In this document: in pieces, positions 22,819 through 35,197 of the stretch | Layout of the letters: each line of letters begins with the position of its first letter | Position numbering within the stretch: the first letter of the stretch is position 1 | NCBI RefSeq assembly: GCF_000002995.4 | Contig: NW_025062292.1 | Coordinates: 16,401 to 80,400, forward strand | DNA length: 64,000 nucleotides | DNA from: Brugia malayi | Lineage: Eukaryota; Nematoda; Chromadorea; Rhabditida; Onchocercidae | Direction: 5' to 3' | The notes under the pieces: generated by a model | Databases searched by the model: none | The model's input: the letters and a program-made list of their open reading frames with translations, nothing else | Told to the model about the DNA's origin: nothing | Translations under genes and position numbers: made by a program

Positions 22819-25800
22819 TCACATAATCCCATCAATATTTATATCATTCATCTTTAAATATTCTCTACGTGTGAGGATACGTCCTTTCCAAAGAAATACA
22901 CGGCAATCGTTTCTTCGGCTTCCAAACCGCAATGGTAACATCTTATTCGCCAAAATACGTACAAGACTCAACTGGAAATTTACAGTTGCTGAACCAAATC
23001 CACGAAGACGGCCAAGCTGGAACGTGATCTCACGTCGTACTTTACGGCACACATCTTGTAGTATCTGAAACTTATTAATTTTATTTTTTCAGTTTTTCTA
23101 GATCGAAAAAGAAAATCACGTTTTAAATTACAATCAGTAATTGAACTAACTGGCATTCTTTCATCGTTGAAAACGTCAAAGAATTCCATAGAAACTGAAT
23201 TAAGTGGATACCATGAGGGATCGATTTTGATTGATTCTGTTACGACAATTCGTTTTACCTAAAAAATTATGAGAGAATTGTTAAGTATTATTCTTTAAAG
23301 AACTTTAACGAGCAAAATAATAACATTTAGATCATCAAAACTATTATGTTATGAACTGCATTATGATTTCTAGTTTTATTTAAGTATTGCTCTTACGAAA
23401 ATGATTGCTGTTGCCAATTAAAAATATAGATCTGAAATTTTAATAGATAATTCACATGAAGATTAATTAGCTTTCTGTAAAAAAAAAATGATTTTTAAAC
23501 GCTGAGAAAAATAAATGGAATACTGATGGCGGTAGATGAACATTTGCAAGTTGTATGAAATCATTTAAAATTAGTGCTTCGAATGTTATTGTTGACAGTG
23601 AATGAAACATTTTTAAGAGCTCAAATATTTGTTCGCTTGTCGAAGGCTGAAATTTCCTTTTTTTTTTTTTTTTTTTATGCAGATAAATAAAAGTAAATTC
23701 TTGTTTTAATTTTCAAATTTGTATTTGAAATTTTATAAATTTAGTTATTTGTCAACTCACCTTAAGAAAAGCTCGTGCAAGCGTCAAATGACTCAAATGT
23801 TTCATAGTAATCATTGTTTCTGCTACTTCTATAACAGCAGCACTACGATTCTAAACGTATCAATGATCAAATTAGTTAGTTGTATATTAACTTTTAAATT
23901 CTCTTGCGCACTTCCTTACACAGAAGTTATTATGAAGAATATAATTTCAAATGTTGATTATTTTTGTTTTTTTTTCAGTTTTTGTTCTTTTTTTTAAATC
24001 CAAAATAAAATAGATGCATTACTTCAGATGTAGCAGCTCCTTCCGGCACGATAACAGTTAGTAACAATTCTAAACGTCGCAAAGTAGTTGCTAAGGCTCG
24101 ACATATGGTCAGCAATTGTCGGATACGCATTCGATGTGTGCAAATTCGAAGATCTTCAATTGGAGCGCAGATTTTATCTACTGGTGGAACATCAGCTAAT
24201 GTTAGTGTTTCTCGGATATGGAGCGTACGAAGATTTGGCAATGTGAGGAAATCGCTCAGAGTATAAACAAGACTGAAAAATTCAATTATATCTATTGATG
24301 AACTGTATTTTCCATTCATCAATCATATTTTTAAATAAAAATAATTATTACTTTCAAACACTCAGTTGCAGAATTATTCAGTTTCCACTTTTAGTCTTAG
24401 GCAATGAAGTTTTTTGATATTTGCTGCTTTTCCACATAATTTAAATCTCTTAGACTTTTTTATTTATATTGTGTTAGATAAATATGCATGAACACATGTG
24501 GCATAGAATAGTTAGAATATATCTACTCTAAAAATCAGTGTAAAAATTTGCAAAATTTTTCTAATGAAATATTTGATTGTATAATTTTTAAGCAAAAATT
24601 TGTGTTTTTTTGCCAAAACTTTTGAAATCTTAAATTTCTTATCTTAAATTATCTCGTATACTGCATAATTTGACGGTTTCTAATTTTCGTAACAAAGCAA
24701 AAAAGCCCTCTTCTGCTGTTATCTTATTGCAACGATCCAAAAATCGCATTGTTGAAGATTCTACCAAAATTGTTTTCACATTGCTGTAATATTATTTTCT
24801 GGTCTTCTCAAGATTTTTTTACCATTTACCAAGTACTCAATTTTATTTTAAGGACAAAACTACTTGACCAATCCTTGCATCTAGTGAATGTAATATATCA
24901 AGCTACTTGGCCAGTAATAGGTGTTTGAAGCATATGCAATTACTGATTTCATATTAAAATGTATATAAATATTAACATATTTCCATATATTTTAGTGAAA
25001 GAATTCTTAAATCAAGACATGTTAAAATTAGAATTAAAATCCTAGGATAAAGCAATAAATGTATTTTCTTATAAAGCGCAGGAAATGACCGGAAATTATA
25101 GAGCATTGGAATAGCTTTAGTGGTACGAATTACGCCTACTGCAGGAGAATTGGTAACAGCTTGATAGGCATGTATCACAACCTAAAATGTTTTCTCTTGG
25201 ACATTTATGAACGAATTTCATAAAATACATTTGTGCTCATGAGAATAGAAGAATAGAATGATTCTAACGGTTTTATTTGCTTCATCTTCAATCGGTACTC
25301 TTGTTAAGTAAAGGTGCTGAACGTCGACCCAGCTGCTCAATTCTGTAGCCAATCTAAATTTTTTCAAGAAATTATATACTTAATATTTAATTCATAAAGT
25401 TTATTTAGCAATATGCATTAGCTGGCACTTTTTAAAACTTACATTTGCTAATCATGCTTAATTCATTTGCAAAATTTGTTCTTAGATTTGCTAATTTAAT
25501 TCTTTTAAAATTCACTTTGATATCAACTAATTGATTCATTTTTTGCTGAGTAACAATAATTTGTCTAATTATTATTCCAAAGATTCATTTAAAAAAAAAA
25601 AAACCGTTTATTAATGCAACAAATGCGACATCGTGTAAGGGCATCACATAGATAAAAGATCATCTTGATAAGTTCAAACGGTAATGAGATCGATGAATTT
25701 TGCTGCAGGTAATATCAGAAAATAAAAAATAAGAGATATTATCATGAAACAGCACATTATTGATAACAAATTATTATTTCCATTTCCATAAAACCTGAAG

Positions 25801-26052
25801 ACATGAACTCACCGGCTTATGAATATTACTGTTTAAACTTTTTAAGCGTATAATTTCATCACGTTGTTCCTCAATATTATGTTTTAGTATTGCTACTGTT
25901 TGGCGCAAATCTTCAATAGTCGATTCGCGATGCTCCAAAATTTCTCGTAAACGTTCCAATGTTGCACTGTTTGTTTCAGTACTTGAGCTTCCACCTCCGT
26001 CCTCAGCATCGAATGCTTCTGGTGAATTCTCTCTTTCTAACTGATCTTCCAT
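22819..26052 (-). CDS. coiled-coil plus leucine-rich protein, unrecognised
   Basis: Exon 1 (26052-25813) starts MEDQLERENSPEAFDAEDGG and continues as a predicted coiled coil (LERLREILEHRESTIEDLRQ), ending in GTGAGT. Later pieces: about 25353-25269 (ELSSWVDVQHLYLTRVPIED), about 25182-25055, about 24293-24024 (LPNLRTLHIRETLTLADVPP, then RICTHRMRIRQLLTICRAL), about 23856-23761 (MKHLSHLTLARAFLK, GTGAGT), about 23258-23155 and 23067-22819 (stop). The central pieces have leucine-rich-repeat spacing, as in F-box/LRR proteins, but I see no F-box. The exon 1 to 2 phase does not fit, so an exon is missing from this model. Function unknown. Confidence 0.55.
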
Positions 26053-26553
26053 TTTCCTTTTCTTCTTTTTTAAACTGAAAATTCTGTCAACAGTTTTTTC
26101 TTTTCACTATAAGTGAATATTATTTATCTTTATTTTTTAAAAAGTTTTTCCAAAGTTAATGAATAAATCGTCAAAATCTGTTTTATTTTTATTTTCTTCA
26201 AGAATTTTAGGTTTTACTTTCTTTCTTTTTACTCTCGGAATTTCTCTCTTACCTTTAGCAAAATTTAATATCACTTTTTCAAAAAACTGGAAGCTTTTTT
26301 ATATAAAAAGATGGGAAGATGGTAATAATTTGGATCGTTTAATGCTGATATGAAATGCCTAGAGAAAATGTTGGAAAATGATGTTTGAAAAATGATGTGA
26401 AAAGACTAACTTTAAGGATGGGAAGAATGGATGAGTTATGCGATAGTTATGCGACAGCGAAATGTGATTAGTAATACATGGAGCTAGAGAAGCTGCCTCT
26501 CGAGATGTGTAAAATATTGAAAATGACGCAATGATTGCCATCCTCTAATATTT

Positions 26554-26608
26554 ATATTGATCGTTGTTATCAGTTGTCGAATTGATAACTGACAACAACG
26601 ATCAATAT
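26554..26608. repeat. 55-bp imperfect palindrome upstream of the coiled-coil gene
   Basis: Arms ATATTGATCGTTGTT ... AACAACGATCAATAT, with only a few mismatches toward the centre. It lies about 500 bp upstream of the minus-strand start at 26052. It may be a small inverted-repeat element or a regulatory hairpin. Confidence 0.8.
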
Positions 26609-27094
26609 CAAGTAATTTGAAGATGGAAATTCTCGGAAGAAAGTGAAGTGAACAATCTGAGGATGTTTTGACATAAGCGAAGGTGTAACTCGTAAGGCAC
26701 ATTAAGTGAAAATCTCGAGGCTCTAATATATTGTTTCAATTTACGAAGTACACACTTCTCGTTCCGGAGCTCTTGATAGCTAGAATAAATCGGATTATGC
26801 AACTATTGCCACACAAGTCTTACAGGAATTATTATTTGAACTTTGCTGCGTATGTAAGCGAATCCAATCGGGAGTAGACATGCTATTGTCTGTCTTTCAT
26901 CTCGCTCTTTTCAGCTTCCCACTTTATATATTAGAGGTTTTTGCGTGCTTAGCAAACACCAAATTTCAGTAGCTTGTTACTCACTTAATAAAGCTTTTTT
27001 ATTTCCGTCTACTATTTTGTATCTTTATTGCATTTTCTTTTCTGGGCCTTTCATTTTGTCATTATTGTTTTCTGTCGATGTCGTTATCATTCTT

Positions 27095-27365
27095 ATTATC
27101 GGTATTTTTGTGGAGATCAGTATTATTGCTTATTTTATTTTATGCATTTATTATTTATTTGTCTTCTATTTCCTTCATTTATTTATATATTCTTTTATTT
27201 ATCCGATTTATTATTATTGTTCATTTACTTATTTATCTATGAATTGATGTGTTATTTATTTCTTTATCTGTTTTATTTATTTAATCAATGTATTATTTAT
27301 TTATTTATCCGATTCATTATTTGTTATTGTTATTATCATTACTCTTATTACTATTATCACTATTG
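27095..27365. repeat. low-complexity TTAT/TTTA-rich tract
   Basis: Repeats of TTATTTAT and TATTATCA. Two long plus-strand ORFs across it are made almost entirely of F, I, L, Y and S, so they are low-complexity artefacts. Confidence 0.85.
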
Positions 27366-28016
27366 ACATTGCTTTTCACCAGTATCACTGTATGTTAACT
27401 GTGTTGTTTACCGGAATGTGTTATACTTCTGTTCTAATTCCTTAATCCTACCTGATTTGAAAATTGGAGATATAAGATCAGTTAATGTAGTAAGCGGTAA
27501 TTATTTTTCGGGAAATCGTATTGTCATTCGGCACTAATAGTTATCATTGATTATCATTTTTAGACTTTTTTCCTGTTTCGTACTAAATGTTAGTGAAAGT
27601 AGATGTTAAGTATGTCGATAACAGTGTTTAGGACATGTTTGTTAATATGATTGTGTTTTTTTTGTTTTTTTTTCTTTCAGTTCTATTGTTCTAAATACTT
27701 CCAACTTCAGCTGTTATTTCTCGACAGTTTCGTTAGGAAAAAATAGTTCTAGTTATTTCAAGAACAGGTTGGGACTTTTAGAAATCAATTGTAACTTTAG
27801 AAAATATTTCGTCGAACAGCAACAAGTTATTGGTAGCTATTCTGTCTTGAACGTGTTGCCATGTATCATCATTTTTTTCTAGTTTCATTTTTTCCAGCCT
27901 TATTTGGTTGATACATTTACCTTCACAGTTCTCATTATTTGTCGGTATGTCAGATTTTTGAGCGGTCTTTTCTTGTGTGTATTTAAGGATTGGTTCTATC
28001 TACTATTTTAAGAGTA

Positions 28017-29664
28017 ATGGATGAACGTGAAACGAGTAACACAACATCACAGCTTATAACTCACTTAGCACGCAGAGCTGTCACATCATCTGGTCAGAAT
28101 ACTTATGTTGTAAGTTTAATACAGTTGAGCAAATACGTAACTAGTGAATATTAATTGGAAATTACTGATATTCTCTAGTGAATCATAGAAGGCATTTATT
28201 GAAATATTGCATGAAGTCTTCTCATAGAATATTTTGTTCAACTCTCATAAAATAAATTTAGATACCCTCTTATTCATATATGTATTTCAGGGAGCCGGAG
28301 CTACACGAAGATTTTCGATGCTTCCATCAGCAGGTCCACCTATATCAGTTTTCACGGTAGTTCCGAATCGGTATATATCGGTTATTCGTATAGGCACACA
28401 TCCTGCTGATAATTCGTCTGTACACCAAGCAAAACGATCTTTATCAAATAATTATGCGTGCGATCTTCAATTAATACGGAAATTTCCTCGCAGTATTGAT
28501 AAATCGAAAGGCTTGAGACACTTCAGTACCAAAGTTTGTGAGAAAATGAAAATGAAGGAAAAAGGACATACGAATTGTAATGAAGCACGCGTTATTATTT
28601 TTTCTTTTTATTTAACTTCGATTGGTTTGAACGCATTTTTTAAGAGATGCCTTCCTGCTGATTTATCTATCTGCTTCTGTAACTATTGTAAGAAAGTTCT
28701 CTCTATATTCTAAAACATGATATAAGACTTAAAATTATTGACTATATTACTCATCAAATGGTATTATTGATAATAATTTTTTTTTATGTCAATTATTATT
28801 TTATCTTAGGTAGCTGTTGAACTTGTTTCTGAATATTTCGATTCGGCCGATATTCAGCCTACAGATACAGTGTGTTTTTATCTGAAACCAGTTTTTTTGG
28901 GAAGTCAAATTTGCAGATTTTAGTGAAAAGGTGAAAGTGCGGTGTCTCATCTTTGAGTAATTTAACTCAAATTTTAATAAGAATTAAAATAGAAAGAAAG
29001 AATTAAATAATTAAAATAGAAAGAAATTTTAAATAGAAAAGAAAGGATTAAAATATTGAATTTAAGAAATTTCTTTTTAGATTAAAATTTTAAAATTATG
29101 GTTTTGGAAATGAGTAAGCTGTAAGCCTATGTGGAAAAAATGAAAGGAAGTCTAAATTAGTAAAGAGTTAATCAAAAATTTAAATGAAAATTTTTTAAAT
29201 AAAAATTATAAAATTTAAATAAAGGTTAATAGAGAATAAGTAACTGTAAACAGAAGAAAAGGTTATCATAGTTTAAGAATTTTAATTCGCTTAACAAATA
29301 TTTTGTTTCTTCTTAATTATATAAGGATTTTTTTTTTTTTTTTTTTTTTGTTTAGGAAAAACAGCAATATGATATGAAAAACATTCGACGTCGTGTCTAC
29401 GATGCATTAAATGTGCTAATGGCTTTCAGGAGCTCATAATACAGGTAAATCCATTTACTGATAGTTGTTCTGTTCTTTGATTACTGAATGCTTCATGTAA
29501 TTTGTCAGATTATCCTTTTTTGCAGAATGAAATTTGTTGAATTTAACTCATGTTGAAACATTTATGTTCCAAAATGAATATTTTTTATTTAAAATACCGT
29601 TTGTTGGTAGTTTGTGGCATACAAAACTTTGGTGAAGAAAAATCGCGAATTGGAGCGTCAATAA
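28017..29664 (+). pseudogene. dpl-1: transcription factor DP (E2F dimerisation partner), internally deleted
   Basis: Exon 1 28017-28109 (MDERETSNTTSQLITHLARR). Exon 2 28291-28584 ends in the DP DNA-binding start (KGLRHFSTKVCEKMK). Exon 3 28810-28869 (VAVELVSEYFDSADIQPTDT). Exon 4 29356-29444 has the DP hallmark NIRRRVYDALNVLMA. Phases all match; exon 2 would use a GC donor. After LMA the sequence jumps to TTTCAG|GAGCTCATAATACAG, which looks like the acceptor and start of a later exon (ELIIQ). That exon continues at 29611-29664 (FVAYKTLVKKNRELERQ, stop), the DP dimerisation helix. So the end of the winged helix is missing and an in-frame TAA lies at 29437. DP proteins pair with E2F on cell-cycle promoters. 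Confidence 0.85.
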
Positions 29665-30136
29665 AACTTTTCCATTTCCATCACTTGCCTTAAGATCGTC
29701 TTTTTAGTTTCGAATACAAGAATTAAATATTAAGATTAAGAAGAAATTGAGATTTTAACCACAGTCACTACATGGCCAAGATTGTTTGCGTGTATGAGAT
29801 AATACTGATTATGATGATGTCAGCCCAATTGTTTGTTAGCACGATGATCTTCTATAATATCAGCCAAACTCTAAAACCTTGGCTTAATTATGTATATCTA
29901 TCTAATTCTTTTATTGATTGAAATTGAACTTTTCAAAATTAATATTGTCACTTCATCTTTTTCTGCCCTCACTTTCTTTTTGCTGTAATTATTGTCACTG
30001 AATGAATTATTCCAGAATTAGTTAGATAGAATTATTTTAAATATTTTCGAATTTCAGATCTGCAATTGGAGCTTTGTTTTTTAACTAAAAATTCTAGAAC
30101 TAAGTAACGATACTTTATCATTTTGCTCTTTGGTAG

Positions 30137-30230
30137 CTTTCAGATCCGATATTTTATTAACAGTTCCAGAAACGTCCTTTGCAGTTCGCGAGTCAATTTC
30201 TTCCGCTGAAACTATCTTTGATCGCTAATT
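30137..30230 (+). pseudogene. possible later exon of the DP gene
   Basis: After GCTTTCAG a short open piece reads SDILLTVPETSFAVRESISS and stops at a TAA. Its hydrophobic pattern and position after the DP exons suggest the beta-rich dimerisation part of DP, but the match is weak. Confidence 0.3.
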
Positions 30231-31192
30231 TTATAAATAATCTACTCATCTTTAAAATAGGACTAATTAATACTAATTAATTTTGTACAACAATTAATTT
30301 CTGTGATTAGCAATTTCGTGAAATTTCCAGTTATTATTATTATCAATTATTTAAAGCAAAATTTTTTCCTTTTCGAGATCAAATTACATTGTGTTAAGTT
30401 ATTAGGAAATTCTTTAGGATCTTTAACGCATTCCTCTCTTTTCAACCTGAAAAAGAGGCGTCATTTATTTGTTTTAATAACAAAACTGATTCATTCAAAT
30501 TTTCATAAAAATTGTCCTCAACATTATGTAATTTTTTTTTCAGTTTTCATAATCAAAATCTTTTTCGTTACCTTTCTTTTCGTCGTTTTTTTCTTTCATC
30601 TGACCGTTGCTTTTCAAAATTTAAAATTGTATGAAGTTTTGCTATACGCAAATCAACATTACAACTTGCTGCAAAATCATTTAATTTCAAGCGTTTCATT
30701 CATTTAATTCACATTTTCCTTCAATTTGACAATTTTATATGATACTAATTATTTGTGTTAATAAACAAAAAATTAAACTGATTATTCCTGTGGCCATTTA
30801 TTTCGTACTTTAAATCAAAATCAAATGCTATTTTCTAACAAACTTACAAGGTTCAGTGGCAGTGCTATTTTCAGCATTTATTTGGTTTCGTTGACCATTT
30901 ATTATTCTTTCTAGTAATGGACATTTCACTGATATTAGAATTATTGATATGAACTGAAGAACATTTTCTTTACCTTAATATCAAATGAAATGAAATGCCA
31001 ATTAATTCTTTGCGCAATTTTTAAATGTTTTTTCAAATTTTGACTCAGATCAGTTATAAAAATACTATTGCAAGACAAGAAAAGTAATCATCTTAAGAAA
31101 TATGGCTAGCACTGCTAAACATCAAACTTATTGAATATGAAGGTCGAAATAAGAAAAAATGTTACTGCAATGATTCGAAAGATTCACTTTTT

Positions 31193-32460
31193 GTAAGAAG
31201 CTTATTTCAAACCTGCCAAGATACGGTAAACATGGTAAAGTATGCACGCCAATCGTTAGAGTGATAATGCATGTCAAGCAATACACAGCTGGACCAAAAC
31301 AATTCAATGAAGCCACAGGTTAATTGTGTCCAACCAAAAAATTTCAAATTTTCTAGAACAAATTTCTAGAACAGTTCAAAATTGTTCCAGCCTATTTTAA
31401 ATCATTTCTTTATGCTTGAAATTTTACAATTTGATAACTATTATCTATTTGCTTGCCTTCGTGCTGATTAGAGCACAATGTTGGAAAAATAGGAATGAAT
31501 AATAATATAGCCATAAGTAGCATAGGCCAAGGATTCAAATATTCAACAATACTCATTGCCAATGCACTTAATATATTAAATATAATAATAAGAGCCTGAA
31601 ATTGCTAATAAGAATAGAGCTGGAGCTACAGGCAGCCATAAATCGGATATTCACATACAGCATTTCTCAAAGTGCTTTATTGAAATACACACCGTTAATA
31701 GCATCACTTCTCTTTCTTTTGTCTTTTAAAAAGTAGTTCTACCTGGAAAGAAATGGTCCACTCAAAAAAACCCCAGTTGCCCAACCGACTAATATAATCC
31801 TGAACAGCTCTTTGTCCATTGACAGCTTTATTCAAACATGATCGAATTCCAGATACGGAAAATTTTCCACAGTTGTTCTCTAAAGTTTCCGTCTTATATC
31901 AGTATTGAACTCCCTCATAAGATAATTTCACTTGGAAAGAAATGCCCCAATCAAAAATTTTCCAATTGTCTAGCCAACCAATATAATCCTGAATTACAAC
32001 TGTGTTCAAAGAATACCTTGGTATTCTTGTAATAAGTAATAAAATTAGCTGATAAGCAGCAATTTTCACTTTACATCAAACGTGTTTAGATCCAAAGATG
32101 TAAATAATTAATTCAGCAAATAAGCCAGTTGAAAGTTTATCAGTAGGTTACATAAGGTGTGAATATTAGTGATAATTGATAATAATGAAAAGATTAAATT
32201 CTGCAAAAATTCTGAAATTTTCACCCGAAAGTTTAGCAACTTTAGAAAGCATGTAAAGAATTGAAGTTTTTGCTAAATTTTGGGAACAAATTTTAATCCA
32301 TTTCCAGTTTATGCTGAAAGTATTTGAATCTCGATATACCTTTCCTTCCATCCCGTACATTCGTATCCCACAGTGTCGAAGTTGATAAATCATACATTGT
32401 GTCAATGGTATTACGACCCTTTGTTCTATGTTGTCATATAAATTAACAGCATATATATCA
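31193..32460 (-). CDS. exons of an unrecognised multi-pass membrane protein
   Basis: Several minus-strand pieces: about 32450-32340 (LYDNIEQRVVIPLTQCMIYQ), about 31826-31743 (FRIILVGWATGVFLSGPFLS), about 31590-31455 (ALAMSIVEYLNPWPMLLMAI, then LLFIPIFPTLCSNQ) and 31316-31210 (FGPAVYCLTCIITLTIGVHT). The last three are hydrophobic and probably span membranes. Splice phases were not worked out fully. A second, broken copy of the GWATG exon lies at about 31930-32003. Family unknown; these pieces could share a gene with the cysteine-rich exons upstream at 33-34 kb. Confidence 0.38.
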
Positions 32461-33000
32461 TTTATTAAATCGCCTCAAGCAAAAAATTTGCATTTTAAGT
32501 TTATGCAGATTGAAGTGTAAAAATGTTTTTATCAGAAATCAAAAAAAAAATCTCTTTTGGATTTTTTGAAAAATTTGCGAATAAATCAGTAGAAAATACT
32601 TTTCTCATTCTTTCGGATAAAAAGAATTCTCCAAAGCATTCCTTAAAAAAAAATTATGAGAGATTCGGAATAGATTATAACTGAAGTAATTGAAATTCTT
32701 CAATGTATATATCAATTAAAGCGATTCTTTTTCTGATGTCTCTTTTGCTCTTTTTTGGTTTCGTTGCGTTAATATCTACAAACTATTTTTATTTTCCTTT
32801 TCTGGAAATGGAAAGGTTTCCAGTGATGAAATTCAAAAGTATCGAATTTTCAATTTCAAATATCACTTTGTGAGTGAGTGAAAGGGAAAGAAGGAATTCA
32901 CTAGTAATTATTTAGCCATTTTTCAGTTTACATTAAACATTTAAAATAGAAAAGTCTAAAATTAGATATCTAATAGAAATTATAATGATTTTGAAATACC

Positions 33001-34130
33001 ATAGTATCGACTATTGAGCTGCGTCCTACAGGAATCCCAGATACCATAGCCAGCTCTCTGAGGACAAGAGCATGTTTCGATTGCTGCGCAAAATATTGAT
33101 TCTGCAACAAAAATTATTCCAAATTTTGAAATTTAAATTTAATTGAAAGAAAATTTTGAGAATTAATTTAAATCGAGATTTTAACAAAACCAGGTAATCC
33201 CTAAGTTTAAATTTTTTATTACTTTCATTTCTTGCATATATAGGAAAAGGCTATAAGATGAATACTAATTACCGGCGTGACAGAAGGGGCAACCAGGATG
33301 TAAGTGTTCCGTAATGCAAACGGAACATCTAGCGTATCGACACTCCAACCTTCCTAAATGTGTTGCATACTTCTTTTGGCAGCGGCGATAAAAATTATAG
33401 CCATGGCATGCTCGTGCTATAATTAATATACATATAAAATAAATTTTTAGTTGAAAATATAAAATATATCTTTTTCAATGACTTGCATTCTGCTCAATTG
33501 CATTCTATACTGCATGCCTTGTGGGAAATAATAGAAAAAGTGCAACAAAGATTTTTCTTTTGGAAGAGACATCAAAAATAGATTTTAAAAAATCGAATCT
33601 ATATGCATTGAACTTTTATTTAGCAAAAATCACATTACAGGAATAAAAGATTTTTTGAAATTGTTTTGATAAATTTCAGTTTAAATTTCGAAAAAAAAGA
33701 GAAATGAGTAGTGCAATTAGCAATGACTTTTTTTTCAGAAAACGAATGCAGCATATTTTAGACATTTATTTTCTTCTTGCAAAACAAGCACGAAAAGAAA
33801 GATTTTTATCAATTTTCTCTCAGCTCAAGTGAAAATGGACGGAACTTTTCTTCAGTTTACTTTTTTCAAACTGTCCTTTCAAAAGAAAAAAATTTTTTAT
33901 CGTAATAATTTACTGACTAGTAATTATTTATAGAATCACAATAATGAAACTTGCAAATCATTGACTAAGAATTACGAATTGCAAAAAAAGTACGTTTTCT
34001 CCGAGTTCGGCCTAGTGAGATTTCTTGTTGTTTAAGGCTGACTTCCATATCATAAATCGAATTTCGGCCAATTTTCGGATCAACAAAGCGACCTTTGTTG
34101 AGATCAAAGCATATTCTTTTCTCATTCAAG
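33001..34130 (-). CDS. secreted cysteine-rich protein with furin-type site (partial)
   Basis: Exon at 34130 to about 33968 follows TTTGTTCCAG and reads KRICFDLNKGRFVDPKIGRN ... LGRTRRKRTFFAIRNS; RTRRKR is a proprotein-convertase-type site. Exon 33419-33274 (TTATAG acceptor, GTAATT donor) carries CHGYNFYRRCQKKYATHLGR, ECRYARCSVC and HPGCPFCHAG. Exon 33103-33001 continues in phase with SIFCAAIETCSCPQRAGYG and WDSCRTQLNSRYY. At least eleven cysteines in about 80 residues suggest a disulfide-rich extracellular domain. The signal exon was not found. Family not recognised; the domain resembles no toxin that I can name. Confidence 0.5.
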
Positions 34131-34339
34131 CTGGAACAAACAAATGATAGATATTCTCAATGTCCTTTTATGAAGAACAGTGTTCCCTTAATACACTGCA
34201 TTGGAATGAGCGTAGTAGAAGAATTCACTTCAGCTTTTACTTTTTTTGCACTCCAAATGTTCAATAAATATTGGAACCAGAAGCATTACTGCGATATCAT
34301 TTGCTTATCAGTGATAAATATCTTTTATGTCATATGTAG

Positions 34340-34440
34340 GCAAAGCAAAATTATCAGAATTCACGGAGTTTGAACATAAATCAACATTAGAAGTGACGAT
34401 TTACCCAGAAGATTCATTAATGCAAATGAGATGCCAGGTG
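34340..34440 (+). CDS. isolated plus-strand exon, function unknown
   Basis: 101 nt between CATATGTAG and GTAAGAAG. It reads KAKLSEFTEFEHKSTLEVTI then YPEDSLMQMRCQV, a protein-like composition. It might be an upstream exon of the cuticlin gene that starts near 35198, or belong to another gene. Confidence 0.4.
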
Positions 34441-35197
34441 GTAAGAAGATTCTTTGATACAGCAAGAAGAAAGAGCGCAATCAGGACGATTGACATTTCA
34501 CTGACATTTCTTCATACTATTCCTCGGTAAGAATATGACTTTTCAAAGACATTTAATATTTTCCTCAACTTTTGCTGCACTATAAATACAATAAAATTAT
34601 CAAAACTAATGGGAAGTACTAATGGGACATTTGACTATTTGCTTAAAAAAGTGTTTTCTTCTTCTTTTAGAATTAAAGGAAACGAAGTAAGGAGGAAATG
34701 CTGAAGTTATATAAAGGTTTAATGAGGAAAGACAAGTGTTAAGATTTGATTATTATTTATTTGATAAAAGGTTACATCAAAATGTGAAATTTCGAGTATA
34801 AAGCTATATTTTTACTCAAATACAAATAATGTGTTAGAAAAGTCTGAGATCTTTAGTTACATATTATAAAAGTGACAAAATACCTGAAATTGAATGCTAA
34901 ATTCTATCAAATTCGTTTATGATTGATATAGTATACAATGTAAATAAATATTTATAGACTTAATATATGTACATATTAATTAATTGATCCTATCAAAAAG
35001 TGGTGCTGTTTAGTGCGCCCTAGCATCATATCTCTCTCTCAATAAGGCTAGAGCCTAATTGATAGCCCAGCTATCATTATATATGCCTCGTTGGGATAGT
35101 TGAGTTATATGTGAATTGTTTTAAACAATAGATGCTCAAAATTATGCAAATTTCGAAAGTCCGTCATATCATCAATTTATTTCTGATATATAATCTC

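Noticed and set aside
26945..27366. Two overlapping long plus-strand ORFs
   Set aside because: They are translations of a TTAT-rich low-complexity tract, made of F, I, L, Y and S.
34980..35110. tRNA-like segment
   Set aside because: No cloverleaf with consistent arms or box A and B sequences could be drawn.
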